A stretch of 64,000 nucleotides of DNA from an uncultured Pseudomonadales bacterium (GCA_943789485.1 CALSUH010000012.1:1-64000), one strand, 5' to 3'. Positions 36,876-45,737 are shown, counted from the first letter of the stretch. The notes: generated by a model not told the origin, from the letters alone. Translations and numbers: made by a program.

Positions 36876-37317
36876 TCCACATCCCTTGATGCTATGGATT
36901 TCTCTATGCGAGACACGGCGAAAGAGATTTTGCTGATAGCCGAAGCGTTAGTATATGATTTATTGTCCTAAAGAGTAAACTCCACTGAAGCCATGCAGCG
37001 CAGCGCTTCTCCAGTGGATTTTATGCATTTACTAGGGCGTGCTCGAGCGTCAATGCATCTTCGCAGAGTATAGGGCTACAAAGCAGGATTGCGTCAAAAC
37101 ATATTCGTCAAATATTTCAAAATTAGTCCTAGTTTGTAACCGGTTAAGATTGGGAAAACTCAGTGCAGGTCACAAAGATCGCTTATCGAACTTCAATTTA
37201 ACATTGTTGCCTCCTAAAATAATCATGAATAGATCCGAAGCGCTGTTAAGGGTTATTCCGTCATGCAAGGTTAGGGGATACAGATATAGCAAGTTAATGA
37301 GTTCCCTTCTTCACAAA
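36876..37317. other. Intergenic region with one hairpin, no supported gene
   Basis: Upstream of the beta-helix gene. A hairpin at 36981-37018 (TCCACTG pairing with CAGTGGA, plus AAGC with GCTT) could lie in its leader or reflect a small repeat. An open frame at 37039-37365 runs through the terminator and has no ribosome-binding site, so it is not called a gene. Confidence 0.5.
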
Positions 37318-37352
37318 AAAAGGCGGCCCGATTATTCGAGTCGCCTTTTTTC
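37314..37352. terminator. Rho-independent terminator
   Basis: AAAAAAAGGCGGC and GTCGCCTTTTTT form a GC stem with one internal mismatch around a 13-base loop, flanked by A and T tracts. It lies 50 bp downstream of the minus-strand cupin gene and can work in either direction. Confidence 0.7.
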
Positions 37353-37399
37353 TTTAGTGCTATGAGAAGCCTTTTTAAACAAGCTCTACGTTGGGCGGC

Positions 37400-37855
37400 C
37401 TAGGGGCGCATTCTCATGCCGTTATATTGATCATCAGTGACAGGGTCTAGCCAAACTACACTGCCTTCATAAATCGTTAGCTGGTGAGCATCGATGTCAG
37501 GATGCGCCCCATGCCAGTGCTCAATATCAGGACCTGTCCACCAAGGTTCGCCGGGGAGCTGCTCATAGATAGGGCCGCCTCTGGTCTGATGCATGCCAAC
37601 GCCCTCTTCGATCATCAGTAGTTGTCCCCAGGTATGAGTATGCCATGAAGACCTTACCCCAGCAGGAAATAGAATTCTGATGCTAGTCATATCAGGAGCC
37701 TGGCTTACCGTTGGTGAGCCTCCCTGGAAATTACTTGCCTGGGCTGAAATACTGTCTATTTGGGTGACGAAAACTACTGCAGCAAGTGCTAACGCAGCAC
37801 AAACTGAAGTCAGCATTTCTTTGGTTTTTATATTCGCATTCGGACTGTGATTCAT
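37400..37855 (-). CDS. Exported cupin-domain protein
   Basis: A 151-residue protein with an N-terminal signal helix (MLTSVCAALALAAVVFVTQI) and a single cupin barrel. Metal-binding histidines are in SSWHTHTWGQLLMIEEGVGM and DIEHWHGAHPD. A longer start at 37906 is open, but ATG 37855 follows a GGAGGAAAGG-type ribosome-binding site. The domain resembles small secreted quercetinase/carboxymuconolactone-associated cupins. It is divergent from the cytochrome c/PQQ genes and may be part of the same exported redox system. Enzymatic role unknown. Confidence 0.8.
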   Translation of the reverse strand: MNHSPNANIKTKEMLTSVCAALALAAVVFVTQIDSISAQASNFQGGSPTVSQAPDMTSIRILFPAGVRSSWHTHTWGQLLMIEEGVGMHQTRGGPIYEQLPGEPWWTGPDIEHWHGAHPDIDAHQLTIYEGSVVWLDPVTDDQYNGMRMRP

Positions 37856-38142
37856 CCTTTCCTCCGATATTGTTATGGTATTGATCTTACAGTTAATAAC
37901 TTGCACGAACTTCTAACTATTAGGGTCTCATTAGCTGGGTATGGCATCGAGCTCAATAAGTCCAAACATAGAGATAAACTAATGCTGCTGTGATGTCAAC
38001 TCGTGGATTCGCAATCAAATTCGAAATTGAGCAACCAAGGGACTCTCGCCAGCGGAATAACTAGGTGCTATTCTAATGATTCTTGGTATTTCCATAAGTG
38101 TGATAGCTTCCCTTTATCCTAAACAATTAAAAGAATACTAAC

Positions 38143-38982
38143 GTGATCTTTCCCAATGTAAGTTTTCTCCGAAATAAAAATCGCTACCAATACTCAACTG
38201 CTCGCCCAGTGATTGCCGCTACAGCTTTCTTTTTCTTGATCAGCCTTGCCCAAGCACAAGTCGTAAACCCGTTAGCATCTGACCCTCGGGCTGCCCAAGC
38301 AGGAGGGGTTATTTTTCGAGCTCAATGCGCAACCTGCCATGGTGCTGACGCGAAGGGTATCGATAGCATCGAGGCGCCGGACCTCACGCTGATATGGTCT
38401 CGGCAGACAACCACTGACGCGAGTATTTTTAAGACCATTAAAGAGGGTATCGCCGGGAGCATTATGCCGCCGCATCAAAATCCTGACCCTGAGATATGGA
38501 TGACTGTTTCTTACCTCAAAAGCATAGCTATAAGCGGTACTAATGAGACTGTAGTAGGTAATGTAGGTCGAGGGCGGAGTCTGTTTGTTGAAAATTGTTC
38601 TAGCTGCCACCGAGTTGATGGTGTTGGTGGCAGTCTTGGGCCAGATCTTTCCTCTATTACAGGGCGTCGTTCATTAGCGTCGTTGGTAAATTCACTGCGT
38701 GAACCTAGTTCGGCCATAGGTCGTCGATTCAAACCAGTGTCCCTAACGACTGCAACCAATGAGCGGGTGCAGGGTACGATCAAGAGTGAAGATGCTTTTT
38801 CAGTGCAGCTAATGGACAGCGAGCAAGTTCTCAGAGCTTTTAACAAAATAGAGCTGATTCAATTTACTCGTGAGATTGACTCTTTAATGCCAGTTTTTTC
38901 AGAAGCGGCGCTAACTGAAACGGATGTTAACGACATTTTAAGTTATCTACAGTCCAGGCGAGGGCGCCGACCTTCGATTTAG
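38143..38982 (+). CDS. Exported dual c-type cytochrome with planctomycete-type heme domain
   Basis: After a signal peptide (VIAATAFFFLISLAQAQ) come two heme sites: CATCHGADAKG (Cys62, Cys65, His66) with candidate axial Met in SIMPPHQNP, and CSSCHRVDGVGGSLGPDLSS (Cys152, Cys155, His156). The second unit, with SLREPSSAIGRRFKPVSLTT and RVQGTIKSEDAFSVQLMD, follows the pattern of the heme-binding domain described from Pirellula/Verrucomicrobia proteins. It precedes a PQQ dehydrogenase by 66 bp or less and is the natural electron acceptor for it. Confidence 0.87.
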   Translation: MIFPNVSFLRNKNRYQYSTARPVIAATAFFFLISLAQAQVVNPLASDPRAAQAGGVIFRAQCATCHGADAKGIDSIEAPDLTLIWSRQTTTDASIFKTIKEGIAGSIMPPHQNPDPEIWMTVSYLKSIAISGTNETVVGNVGRGRSLFVENCSSCHRVDGVGGSLGPDLSSITGRRSLASLVNSLREPSSAIGRRFKPVSLTTATNERVQGTIKSEDAFSVQLMDSEQVLRAFNKIELIQFTREIDSLMPVFSEAALTETDVNDILSYLQSRRGRRPSI

Positions 38983-39048
38983 TTGAACCAATAATTCAAC
39001 AGACGGGCCTAGCAAAGCCTAACGATGATTAAGCGGGATTTAATTGAA

Positions 39049-40698
39049 ATGGGAAATAAATTATTTTGGAAATTGATCTTTAGCGCTCTATGCTTGAGTT
39101 TGAGCAGCTATTTGCTGGGGCAAAGCAGTTCAGCTCCCAGTTCAAATATTGCAAACAGTGTAGGTCCGGGTTATGAAGATATCTTGCGAGGTTTTGACGA
39201 TCCTTCTCGCTGGCTCACATTCTCAGGAGACTACAGTGGCACGCGACATAGTCCTCTGCAACAAATAACCCCAAAAAATGTTGATCAACTGCGACCTGTT
39301 TGGACATTTCAGACCGGAACCACCACGCGTGGTCGGGGATTTGAAACATCACCGCTTATGGACGATGGCATTCTTTATGTAACTGGTTCAAACAATTTTG
39401 CCTGGGCGATCGATGCACGGACAGGGCGGTCTTTTTGGCAACACCGTCGTGATTTACCTACTGATCTCACCTATGGTGCGAGTGCTCCGGTTAATCGTGG
39501 TTTTGGTATGTTGGGAAATCAGCTTTTTATGGTGACACTTGATGCTCATCTGGTCTCATTTGATCGTCGAACAGGAGATGTTCTTTGGGAAATCCAACTG
39601 GCTGACTATAAAACAGGCTATTCAGCGACACTCGCTCCTTTGGTATTAGATGACAAAGTGATCATTGGTATTTCCGGTGGCGAATATGCGACTCGCGGTT
39701 TTATTGATGCCTATGATCCTGCGACCGGAGAACAAATTTGGCGCTTTCATACTATTCCAGCTCTAGGAGATCCGGGCAGTGAAACCTGGCCTCCAGACCC
39801 TGAGGTTTTGTCTCGAGGTGGCGGTGGAACCTGGATGAATGGTAGCTACGATCCGGCATTAAATCTTATCTATTGGGGCGTTGGAAATCCGAATCCAGAC
39901 TATTTCGGTGACACCCGCCTCGGCGATAATCTTTATTCAAATTCTTTAGTTGCTCTGGATGCTGACACCGGCGAATTGAAATGGCATTACCAATTTACAC
40001 CGCATGACCTTAATGACTGGGACTCTAATCACATGCCGGTGTTAGCGGATATTGAGTGGAATGGTCAGGAGCGTAAGGTGGTGATGGTTGGAAATCGTAA
40101 TGGCTTTTTTTATGTGTTGGATAGGGTCAGTGGCGAATTGCTTTTAGGAAAACCTTTTACTGCAACAACTTGGGCAAGAGAGATAGGCGCCGATGGTCGT
40201 CCCATTGTATTGAATGATGGAAGCAAAGGTTGCCTGCCTGACCCTTGGGGTAGTACTAACTTTATGCCACCTTCGTTTTACCCTGGTCTGGACTTATTCA
40301 TCCTTACGGCACGGGAGACTTGTGCTACCTTTGTTCCAGAAGAGCCGCGCTATGTTACGGGCCAATCTTCTTTTGGTGGGGTTGTCTTTATTGATGGGGA
40401 GCAGGGCTCTGGAGCGTTGCGAGCACTGGATGTCCACACCGGCGAGTTGCGTTGGGAATTTACTTACCCTTCACCAACTTTTGGTGGTGTCATGACTACA
40501 GCGGCGGGGCTAGTGTTTGCAGGGGATCATGAGGGGAATTTCATGGCTTTCGATGTGGAGTCTGGTGAGAATCTCTGGCATTATCAGACAGGATCTCGTA
40601 TCTGGGGTGCTGCGGCGACCACGTACTTATTGGATGGGAGACAATACGTTTTAATACCCTCAGGCACCACTTTGACAGCTTTCGCGCTGCCAGACTAA
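39049..40698 (+). CDS. PQQ-dependent alcohol dehydrogenase-type quinoprotein
   Basis: A periplasmic eight-bladed propeller (about 550 residues) with signal peptide LIFSALCLSLSSYLLGQ. Blade tryptophan-docking repeats are frequent (RTGRSFWQHRRD, RTGDVLWEIQ, ATGEQIWRFH, DTGELKWHYQF, VHTGELRWEFTY, ESGENLWHYQTG). The catalytic Asp is in HDLNDWDSNHMPVL, with metal-site candidates in ISGGEYATRGF and WGVGNPNP. It oxidises alcohols or aldehydes and passes electrons to cytochrome c, here probably the 38143 protein. The residue two after the catalytic Asp is Asn, so the extra Asp that marks lanthanide XoxF enzymes is not seen. No heme motif occurs in it. ATG 39049 is preferred over 39025 because it starts the signal peptide. 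Confidence 0.88.
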   Translation: MGNKLFWKLIFSALCLSLSSYLLGQSSSAPSSNIANSVGPGYEDILRGFDDPSRWLTFSGDYSGTRHSPLQQITPKNVDQLRPVWTFQTGTTTRGRGFETSPLMDDGILYVTGSNNFAWAIDARTGRSFWQHRRDLPTDLTYGASAPVNRGFGMLGNQLFMVTLDAHLVSFDRRTGDVLWEIQLADYKTGYSATLAPLVLDDKVIIGISGGEYATRGFIDAYDPATGEQIWRFHTIPALGDPGSETWPPDPEVLSRGGGGTWMNGSYDPALNLIYWGVGNPNPDYFGDTRLGDNLYSNSLVALDADTGELKWHYQFTPHDLNDWDSNHMPVLADIEWNGQERKVVMVGNRNGFFYVLDRVSGELLLGKPFTATTWAREIGADGRPIVLNDGSKGCLPDPWGSTNFMPPSFYPGLDLFILTARETCATFVPEEPRYVTGQSSFGGVVFIDGEQGSGALRALDVHTGELRWEFTYPSPTFGGVMTTAAGLVFAGDHEGNFMAFDVESGENLWHYQTGSRIWGAAATTYLLDGRQYVLIPSGTTLTAFALPD

Positions 40699-41030
40699 AA
40701 AGGAATAATAAGCGTTAAAATTGAGCCTGTGTATGGCTCGTACTTTGAAGGCTGAATTGTTGCAAAGCAGCTTTCTAGTAGCGTGGACTTTTACTTGGAA
40801 GAATCCTATTTTTAGGAACGATTTTGTAAGAATTCACGTATTTATTCTCACTATTGCAACATATTGCAATTTATTGTGACTTAGGCACTTTATGCAATCA
40901 GCTTTCTAGTAAGCTATTAATTACTAGTAAATGCTAATCGCTAGCCACAAAAATGGCGTTTTGAAGCATAAAAAACCGATACCTAGTTAATAACCCAATA
41001 GTACAAAGTGTTATTTTTGGAGAAACTGTA
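40699..41030. promoter_or_regulatory. AT-rich intergenic region with a 13-bp direct repeat
   Basis: CAGCTTTCTAGTA occurs at 40768-40780 and 40899-40911, each preceded by TGCAA. ATTGCAACATATTGCAAT lies between them, a repeated ATTGCAA. The region precedes the PHM-like gene, so these could be operator half-sites. No gene is seen. This assignment is inference only. Confidence 0.35.
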
Positions 41031-42488
41031 ATGATGGCTAGAAAACTTCTCGCACTAATCCTTTTACTTACCCCTGTCTTTGCTTGGGCACAGGCACATG
41101 ATGCCAGCGTCGGAGATCACCAGCTTCACTACTATGATGCGGTCGACTTTGACATAGATCCTGCTAGCGTAAATTACGCAGATCATATTGCGCCTATATT
41201 GCAGGAAAGCTGTCAGCAATGTCACCGACCAGGTGGTGGCGGGCCTATGGCATTTATGACCTATGATGAAGTTAGGCCATGGGCACCAATCATTATGTAC
41301 CGTACTGCGATTCGCGATCGTATGGGGGCTATGCCTCCATTCTTTGTTGAAAAAGATATTGGTATCGATGGTTTTAAGAGCGATTACTCACTTTCTGATA
41401 GAGAATTAGCGCTCATCCAAGCTTGGGCTCAAAACGGTGCACCTCGCGGCAATCCTGATAATGAGCCTGAGGAAATTGCATACAGCGATGACATTGGTTG
41501 GACGGTAGGTGAGCCGGACTTGGTACTTCGTTCACAAGATATGACACGCCCTCCAGTAGCCCCCGATTGGTGGGGTGATATAGGCATAGTTCCTACAGGG
41601 CTAACTGAAGATCGCTATGTAAAGTCTATTGAGGTTCGTGAAATCAATGATATTCCAACTGATCTTGGCGCTAGCACAGTAGGCGGCAAATATATTTGGC
41701 ACCACATGACCTACTCGAGCGGAATTCTTGCCGACAATGGTCAAGAAATAGTGCAAGACAGTCGCGTTGGTTGGCCAATACATGAAGTAGGTCGCAATGC
41801 TGATATCTTTTCGGAAAAAGCGGGTCGTTTGTTGCAAGCTAATTCTGCTTTGCATCTCGGTGCTGCTCATATGCACTCGAATGGCAGAGAAACTACTGGT
41901 CATCTGGAATTTGGTATTACTTTTTTCCCGGTCGGCTATGAACCGCAATACACTCGTCAAGGCCCTCGCACCGGTAATGGTATTGATATAGATATCGTCC
42001 CGAACAAACCGAATCAGGAAATTCATAATTATGTGGTTCTTAAGGAGCACACCAAAATTATGGCATTCGAGCCGCATCTTCATGCTCCCGGCGTGCGTAT
42101 GTGCATGGAAGCCATCTGGGGGCATAATCAGTTTACTTTGAACTGTGTTGGTTATGACCACAACTGGGTGAAGCAGTATGTTTATGAAGACGATAAAGCA
42201 CCGCTGCTGCCGAAGGGCACGATATTACACACAATAGGATACCTCGACACGACCCCGGCTAATACAAACCTAGCTGACCCACGTAACTGGGCTGGTGGAG
42301 GACGTCGCTCAGTCTCGAACATGTTTATCGACCTAGGCTATTCCGTTAGCCTTACCGAAGAACAATTTCAGGCTGAGATGGCTGTGCGTCGGGCCAATAT
42401 GAAAGATCGTAACGACTACGATGTTGGTTGTCCTCTTTGCTGGGCCCCGGAAACAATGGAACAAAATCTCGCACAGGGAAATGATTGA
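41031..42488 (+). CDS. Exported c-heme protein with PHM-like type II copper domain
   Basis: A 485-residue secreted protein (signal LLALILLLTPVFAWAQA). Residues 45-140 are a cytochrome c domain with SCQQCHRPGGGGPMAF (Cys61, Cys64, His65) and axial Met candidates MGAMPPF. Residues from about 170 resemble the two jelly-roll copper domains of peptidylglycine alpha-hydroxylating monooxygenase. YIWHHMTYS (His224-His225) matches the CuH HHM motif, AAHMHSNG (His280, His282) supplies a further ligand, and EPHLHAPGVRM (His349, His351) matches the CuM HxH. A late Met ligand is not certain. It could hydroxylate an organic substrate using O2 with electrons entering by the fused heme instead of ascorbate. 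It is followed by two more exported proteins, the last PAL-like. Neighbouring quinoprotein and cytochrome genes fit as electron suppliers. Confidence 0.8.
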   Translation: MMARKLLALILLLTPVFAWAQAHDASVGDHQLHYYDAVDFDIDPASVNYADHIAPILQESCQQCHRPGGGGPMAFMTYDEVRPWAPIIMYRTAIRDRMGAMPPFFVEKDIGIDGFKSDYSLSDRELALIQAWAQNGAPRGNPDNEPEEIAYSDDIGWTVGEPDLVLRSQDMTRPPVAPDWWGDIGIVPTGLTEDRYVKSIEVREINDIPTDLGASTVGGKYIWHHMTYSSGILADNGQEIVQDSRVGWPIHEVGRNADIFSEKAGRLLQANSALHLGAAHMHSNGRETTGHLEFGITFFPVGYEPQYTRQGPRTGNGIDIDIVPNKPNQEIHNYVVLKEHTKIMAFEPHLHAPGVRMCMEAIWGHNQFTLNCVGYDHNWVKQYVYEDDKAPLLPKGTILHTIGYLDTTPANTNLADPRNWAGGGRRSVSNMFIDLGYSVSLTEEQFQAEMAVRRANMKDRNDYDVGCPLCWAPETMEQNLAQGND

Positions 42489-42490
42489 CG

Positions 42491-43474
42491 ATGAGAAGTG
42501 GCGGAAGGTTGTTGGCAAGTACAAAATTAGCGCCAGTGTTAATGCTGGCGTTACTCTTTGGTTTGCAGAGCGGGAATGCACAGCCTCGTTTCATGCAGCT
42601 TACTGGTGAGATTGCTTCACCAGCGTTCGAAGGCTGGTGGCCAAATGATGACGGTACCTTCAAATTGTTTTACGGTTACATGAATTCAAATTGGGAAGAA
42701 GAATTTAATATTGATATCGGATCAGACAACTACTTTTCTTTTACCGAGGAAGGTGGTTTAGATGACTTAAATGTCGATGCCTATGATTTTGCTAATGCAG
42801 ACCAAGGGCAACCTACTCATTTTTATCCTCGCCGAAATGCCTTTTTATTTACTATCGATGTGCCAGCAAATTTTGGTACTACGGAATTGGTGTGGACTTT
42901 AAAAACAAGGAACAATACTGCAAGAGCTTATGGGTCATTGATGCCAGACTACCGGATTGATCCACAAGTTATCTCAACAGAAGTAGGTGGTGATTTTGGT
43001 AGTTTGAATGACAACCTACGTACTAATATTCCTCCTGATTTACGCTTGGAAGGAGAGAGTCAGCGCAGTGTAAAAGTAGGTCAGCCTTTAAGTTTGGCTG
43101 TTCGAGCAACCGATCCTGATAATATTCCCGCACGCCGCGATCGGCCTATGCCTTCCACAGCGGAGCAAATCTACCAAACACCGCGATCAATTACAGCGCA
43201 AAGCGGGCCTGGGCTGCGCTTTTCATGGACCATCTACAGGGGGCCGGCGCGGTATGCGACATTTGAACCAGTCCAAATGAAAACTTACTCTGATACGCGT
43301 ATGTACGCCAACTCGCCTTGGTCGCCGCCATTTATTATTCCCCAACCTCCAGAAGGCGGGCGCTGGCAAGCTGAAGTGACATTCGATCAACCAGGCGAAT
43401 ATGTATTGCGAGGTATAGCGAGTGATGGTTCAATTTTTACTTACCAAAACGTTAACGTTACGGTAACGCGCTAG
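42491..43474 (+). CDS. Secreted beta-rich protein of unknown function, PHM-like partner
   Basis: A 328-residue exported protein (signal KLAPVLMLALLFGLQSGNAQ) starting 2 bp after the PHM-like gene stops; the upstream TTG at 42485 would give a 4-bp overlap. I do not recognise the family by name. The N-terminal part (FEGWWPNDDGTFKLFYGYMN, NSNWEEEFNIDIG and NFGTTELVWTLKT) looks like an all-beta domain. The C-terminal part (VKVGQPLSLAVRATDPDN, EGGRWQAEVTFDQPGEYVLR and a closing NVNVTVTR) is an Ig/cadherin-like module. It is probably co-transcribed and could scaffold or present substrate to the copper protein. Confidence 0.75.
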   Translation: MRSGGRLLASTKLAPVLMLALLFGLQSGNAQPRFMQLTGEIASPAFEGWWPNDDGTFKLFYGYMNSNWEEEFNIDIGSDNYFSFTEEGGLDDLNVDAYDFANADQGQPTHFYPRRNAFLFTIDVPANFGTTELVWTLKTRNNTARAYGSLMPDYRIDPQVISTEVGGDFGSLNDNLRTNIPPDLRLEGESQRSVKVGQPLSLAVRATDPDNIPARRDRPMPSTAEQIYQTPRSITAQSGPGLRFSWTIYRGPARYATFEPVQMKTYSDTRMYANSPWSPPFIIPQPPEGGRWQAEVTFDQPGEYVLRGIASDGSIFTYQNVNVTVTR

Positions 43475-43822
43475 CTGATCTTTGCCTGGCGGGCAGCCAT
43501 TAATAAAATCTGAGCCAACCACTGTCGGATTTTATTTTCTCTCGCATCCCCTGTCTCTTAACTCGCAGAAATTATCGCTGAGCACTAACTTTGTGTTCAT
43601 TGCTGCAGATGAACAATTTTGCCCAACATAACATCGACTACAAATGGCGCAGAACAACGCGAGCAGCAGCACTGTGTTGGATTGATTGAGTCTTGGTTGG
43701 GTTATTAGTTTGTTGATTTAATCTGGCTTGAAGGATGAGGTCACAAGAGCCTCTAGGCTTGTAGTTTTATGCCAACAGCCAAAATTAAATTGTTTTAATA
43801 CTTCTCGACTGGAGAGTTAGTC
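43475..43822. other. 348-bp intergenic region
   Basis: No open frame with a ribosome-binding site was seen. TCTCGACTGGAGAGTTAGTC lies just before the PAL-like ATG and supplies its Shine-Dalgarno (GGAGAG). The break could hold a separate promoter for the PAL-like gene. Confidence 0.4.
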
Positions 43823-44911
43823 ATGAACATCGGTTATAAAACTGGTAAAGAAATTCCTCTCGCTACTTTTTTTAGTTTTGCGATAATCGCTTTGTTCGTA
43901 AGCGGTAATGTGCTTGCTCAGTTGGAACCAATTAATCAACGACCCAATCCATTTTTCACCGAGGACCATTGGGCAACTTTACCTGATGGTCGTGAATGGG
44001 GCTCCACTGCCGGTGTAGATATGGATCCCGATGGTAGGCATCTGTGGGCCATTGATCGCTGTGGAGCAAATAGCTGCATTGGCTCGACAGTTGACCCCAT
44101 AGTTAAGATAAGCCCAAGCGGTAATGTTGTCGCTTCGATAGGCGGGGGTTTGATGTTGTTTCCTCATGGCCTTCACGTAGACCGCGACGGGAATATCTGG
44201 GTCACAGATGGGCAGGGCCCGCGAGAGGATAACCCAGCGACGGCCGGCAAGGGACATGTGGTTTATAAATTAAGTCCAGAAGGGGACGTGTTATTAATCT
44301 TGGGTCAACCCGGTGTGGCAGGTGACGGAACAGATGCTCTATTGGAAACTCCATGTGATGTGGTTACCGATGCTGATGGTAATATTTATGTAGGTGATGG
44401 ACACAGTGGTCAAAATACAGATGCTACAATTGATACAGTTGCGCGAATCGTAAAGTTTGACCATGAAGGAAATATGATTAAGTATTGGGGCGGTTGGGGA
44501 TCTGAGGCTGGCAAGTTGAAGACGCCTCATGCGCTAGATATCGATTCTCGAAATCGATTGATCGTGGGTGATAGGGGAAATAATCGGCTACAGATATTTG
44601 ATTTGAACGGCAACTATATAGGCGAGTTTAAATCCTTCAGCCGACCTAGCGGAATCTACATAACCGATGACGACATAATCTATGTAGCGGATTCTGAATC
44701 GGAATTCGATGATACTAGGAATCCTGGATGGCATGCGGGTATCCGCGTTGGCAGCCTACTAGATGGCATTGTGGACTACTTCATCGATGGTATTGTGGAG
44801 GATTACCCAGCGGGTTCAAACCCTGAAGGCGTGGCTGTTGATTCTGCAGGTAATGTATTCGGCGCGGTCGTATCCAGCGGCGGTGCTTTGGTGAAGTCTG
44901 CCCGCCGTTAG
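43823..44911 (+). CDS. Exported NHL beta-propeller, PAL-like (peptidyl-hydroxyglycine amidating lyase family)
   Basis: A 362-residue secreted propeller (signal FFSFAIIALFVSGNVLAQ). NHL repeats include LMLFPHGLHVDRDGNIWVTD, PCDVVTDADGNIYVGDGHSG and LKTPHALDIDSRNRLIVGDR. In animal peptidyl-alpha-hydroxyglycine alpha-amidating lyase, three His bind zinc in PHGL, PHSL and PHDI loops. Here His115 and His236 fill the first two, but the third loop reads SNPEGVAVD, with Glu335 in place of His. The lyase splits the hydroxylated product of PHM. It follows the PHM-like gene in the same direction, 1.3 kb on. Zinc binding with a Glu ligand is possible, or the activity may differ. Confidence 0.82.
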   Translation: MNIGYKTGKEIPLATFFSFAIIALFVSGNVLAQLEPINQRPNPFFTEDHWATLPDGREWGSTAGVDMDPDGRHLWAIDRCGANSCIGSTVDPIVKISPSGNVVASIGGGLMLFPHGLHVDRDGNIWVTDGQGPREDNPATAGKGHVVYKLSPEGDVLLILGQPGVAGDGTDALLETPCDVVTDADGNIYVGDGHSGQNTDATIDTVARIVKFDHEGNMIKYWGGWGSEAGKLKTPHALDIDSRNRLIVGDRGNNRLQIFDLNGNYIGEFKSFSRPSGIYITDDDIIYVADSESEFDDTRNPGWHAGIRVGSLLDGIVDYFIDGIVEDYPAGSNPEGVAVDSAGNVFGAVVSSGGALVKSARR

Positions 44912-44977
44912 TCTGAATTCTATGATCCGATTTTGCTCGCGCTTGGGGTATTTAAATAGCGTGTGAGCATTTCTGGG

Positions 44978-45148
44978 TCACTGTGTGGCTTTTTTTTCGA
45001 TGATCTTGATTAGATCGCCCTTCGATACTAAATCGAAGTTTGCAATCAGCTCTGAGCTAAAAATCAGCGATACTAAGAGAAAGACAAATAACGTCAAACA
45101 GAAGAACGGGAGCTCTACTTTTAAGAAACGCAGCACTGCCGAGGGCAC
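44978..45148 (-). CDS. Possible small single-helix membrane protein
   Basis: A 56-residue frame from GTG 45148 with a hydrophobic segment (LPFFCLTLFVFLLVSLIFSS) and a basic C-terminus (KGDLIKIIEKKATQ). No strong ribosome-binding site was seen. It is the only candidate gene in the 351-bp gap and could be spurious. Confidence 0.25.
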   Translation of the reverse strand: MPSAVLRFLKVELPFFCLTLFVFLLVSLIFSSELIANFDLVSKGDLIKIIEKKATQ

Positions 45149-45271
45149 GGATCAGTGAAGATGGTTCTGTTGTATTTCCTTTTTGGCGTATTCAATGTCA
45201 GAAGGTTGCAACTAGCTAGTGGTGTGAATAGTTATTGTGAATAGTTTAATTAGATACAAGGATTGCTAAGA

Positions 45272-45673
45272 ATGAATGTAAAAAAGGGCTACAAACAGTT
45301 AGTTGCTGAGGCAGAAAAGCAGATACAGGCTATAGATTCTTCCGAACTAAAGGCGCGGTTGGAGAATTTGGACGAGTCGTTAGTAATTATCGATCTGCGA
45401 GATGTTCGCGAGGTGAAACGCGAAGGTAAGATTGCCGGTTCCTTGCACATTCCTCGTGGCATGCTGGAGTTTTGGGTAGACCCAGAGAGTCCTTATTACC
45501 GCAGCGAATTCGATAAGGCGAAGGAGTTGGTCCTCTATTGCAATAAGGGCTGGCGTTCAGCGCTGTCTACACAATCTCTGCAGAACATGGGTATCGAGAA
45601 TATCGTGCACCTGAAGGGTGGCATGGAGCAGTGGCAGAAAGATGGTGGCGCTGTTGAATTGAATAACAGTTGA
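45272..45673 (+). CDS. Rhodanese-like domain protein
   Basis: A single rhodanese domain of 133 residues without a signal peptide. The N-terminal helix region is followed by LVIIDLRDVREVKREGKIAG, SLHIPRGMLEFWVDPESPYY and the active-site loop VLYCNKGWRSALS, with the sulfur-accepting Cys intact, then HLKGGMEQWQKDGG. It would transfer sulfane sulfur in the cytoplasm. ATG 45272 follows AAGGATTGCTAAG, a plausible ribosome-binding site; TTG 45263 is the alternative. Functional partners are not evident, as the next genes are an unrelated oxidoreductase group. Confidence 0.87.
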   Translation: MNVKKGYKQLVAEAEKQIQAIDSSELKARLENLDESLVIIDLRDVREVKREGKIAGSLHIPRGMLEFWVDPESPYYRSEFDKAKELVLYCNKGWRSALSTQSLQNMGIENIVHLKGGMEQWQKDGGAVELNNS

Positions 45674-45737
45674 ATCAAGCTGTAATTGCTTCGAATTAAA
45701 TTCGCCTCGAGGTAGACGCTAGCATTGGACTCTAGCT

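Noticed and set aside
37039..37365. A 108-codon frame between the beta-helix and cupin genes
   Set aside because: It runs through a clear terminator hairpin, has no ribosome-binding site and no recognisable domain.
39049..40698. Lanthanide-dependent (XoxF-type) PQQ dehydrogenase
   Set aside because: In the WDSN segment the residue two after the catalytic Asp is Asn, not the Asp expected for a lanthanide site.
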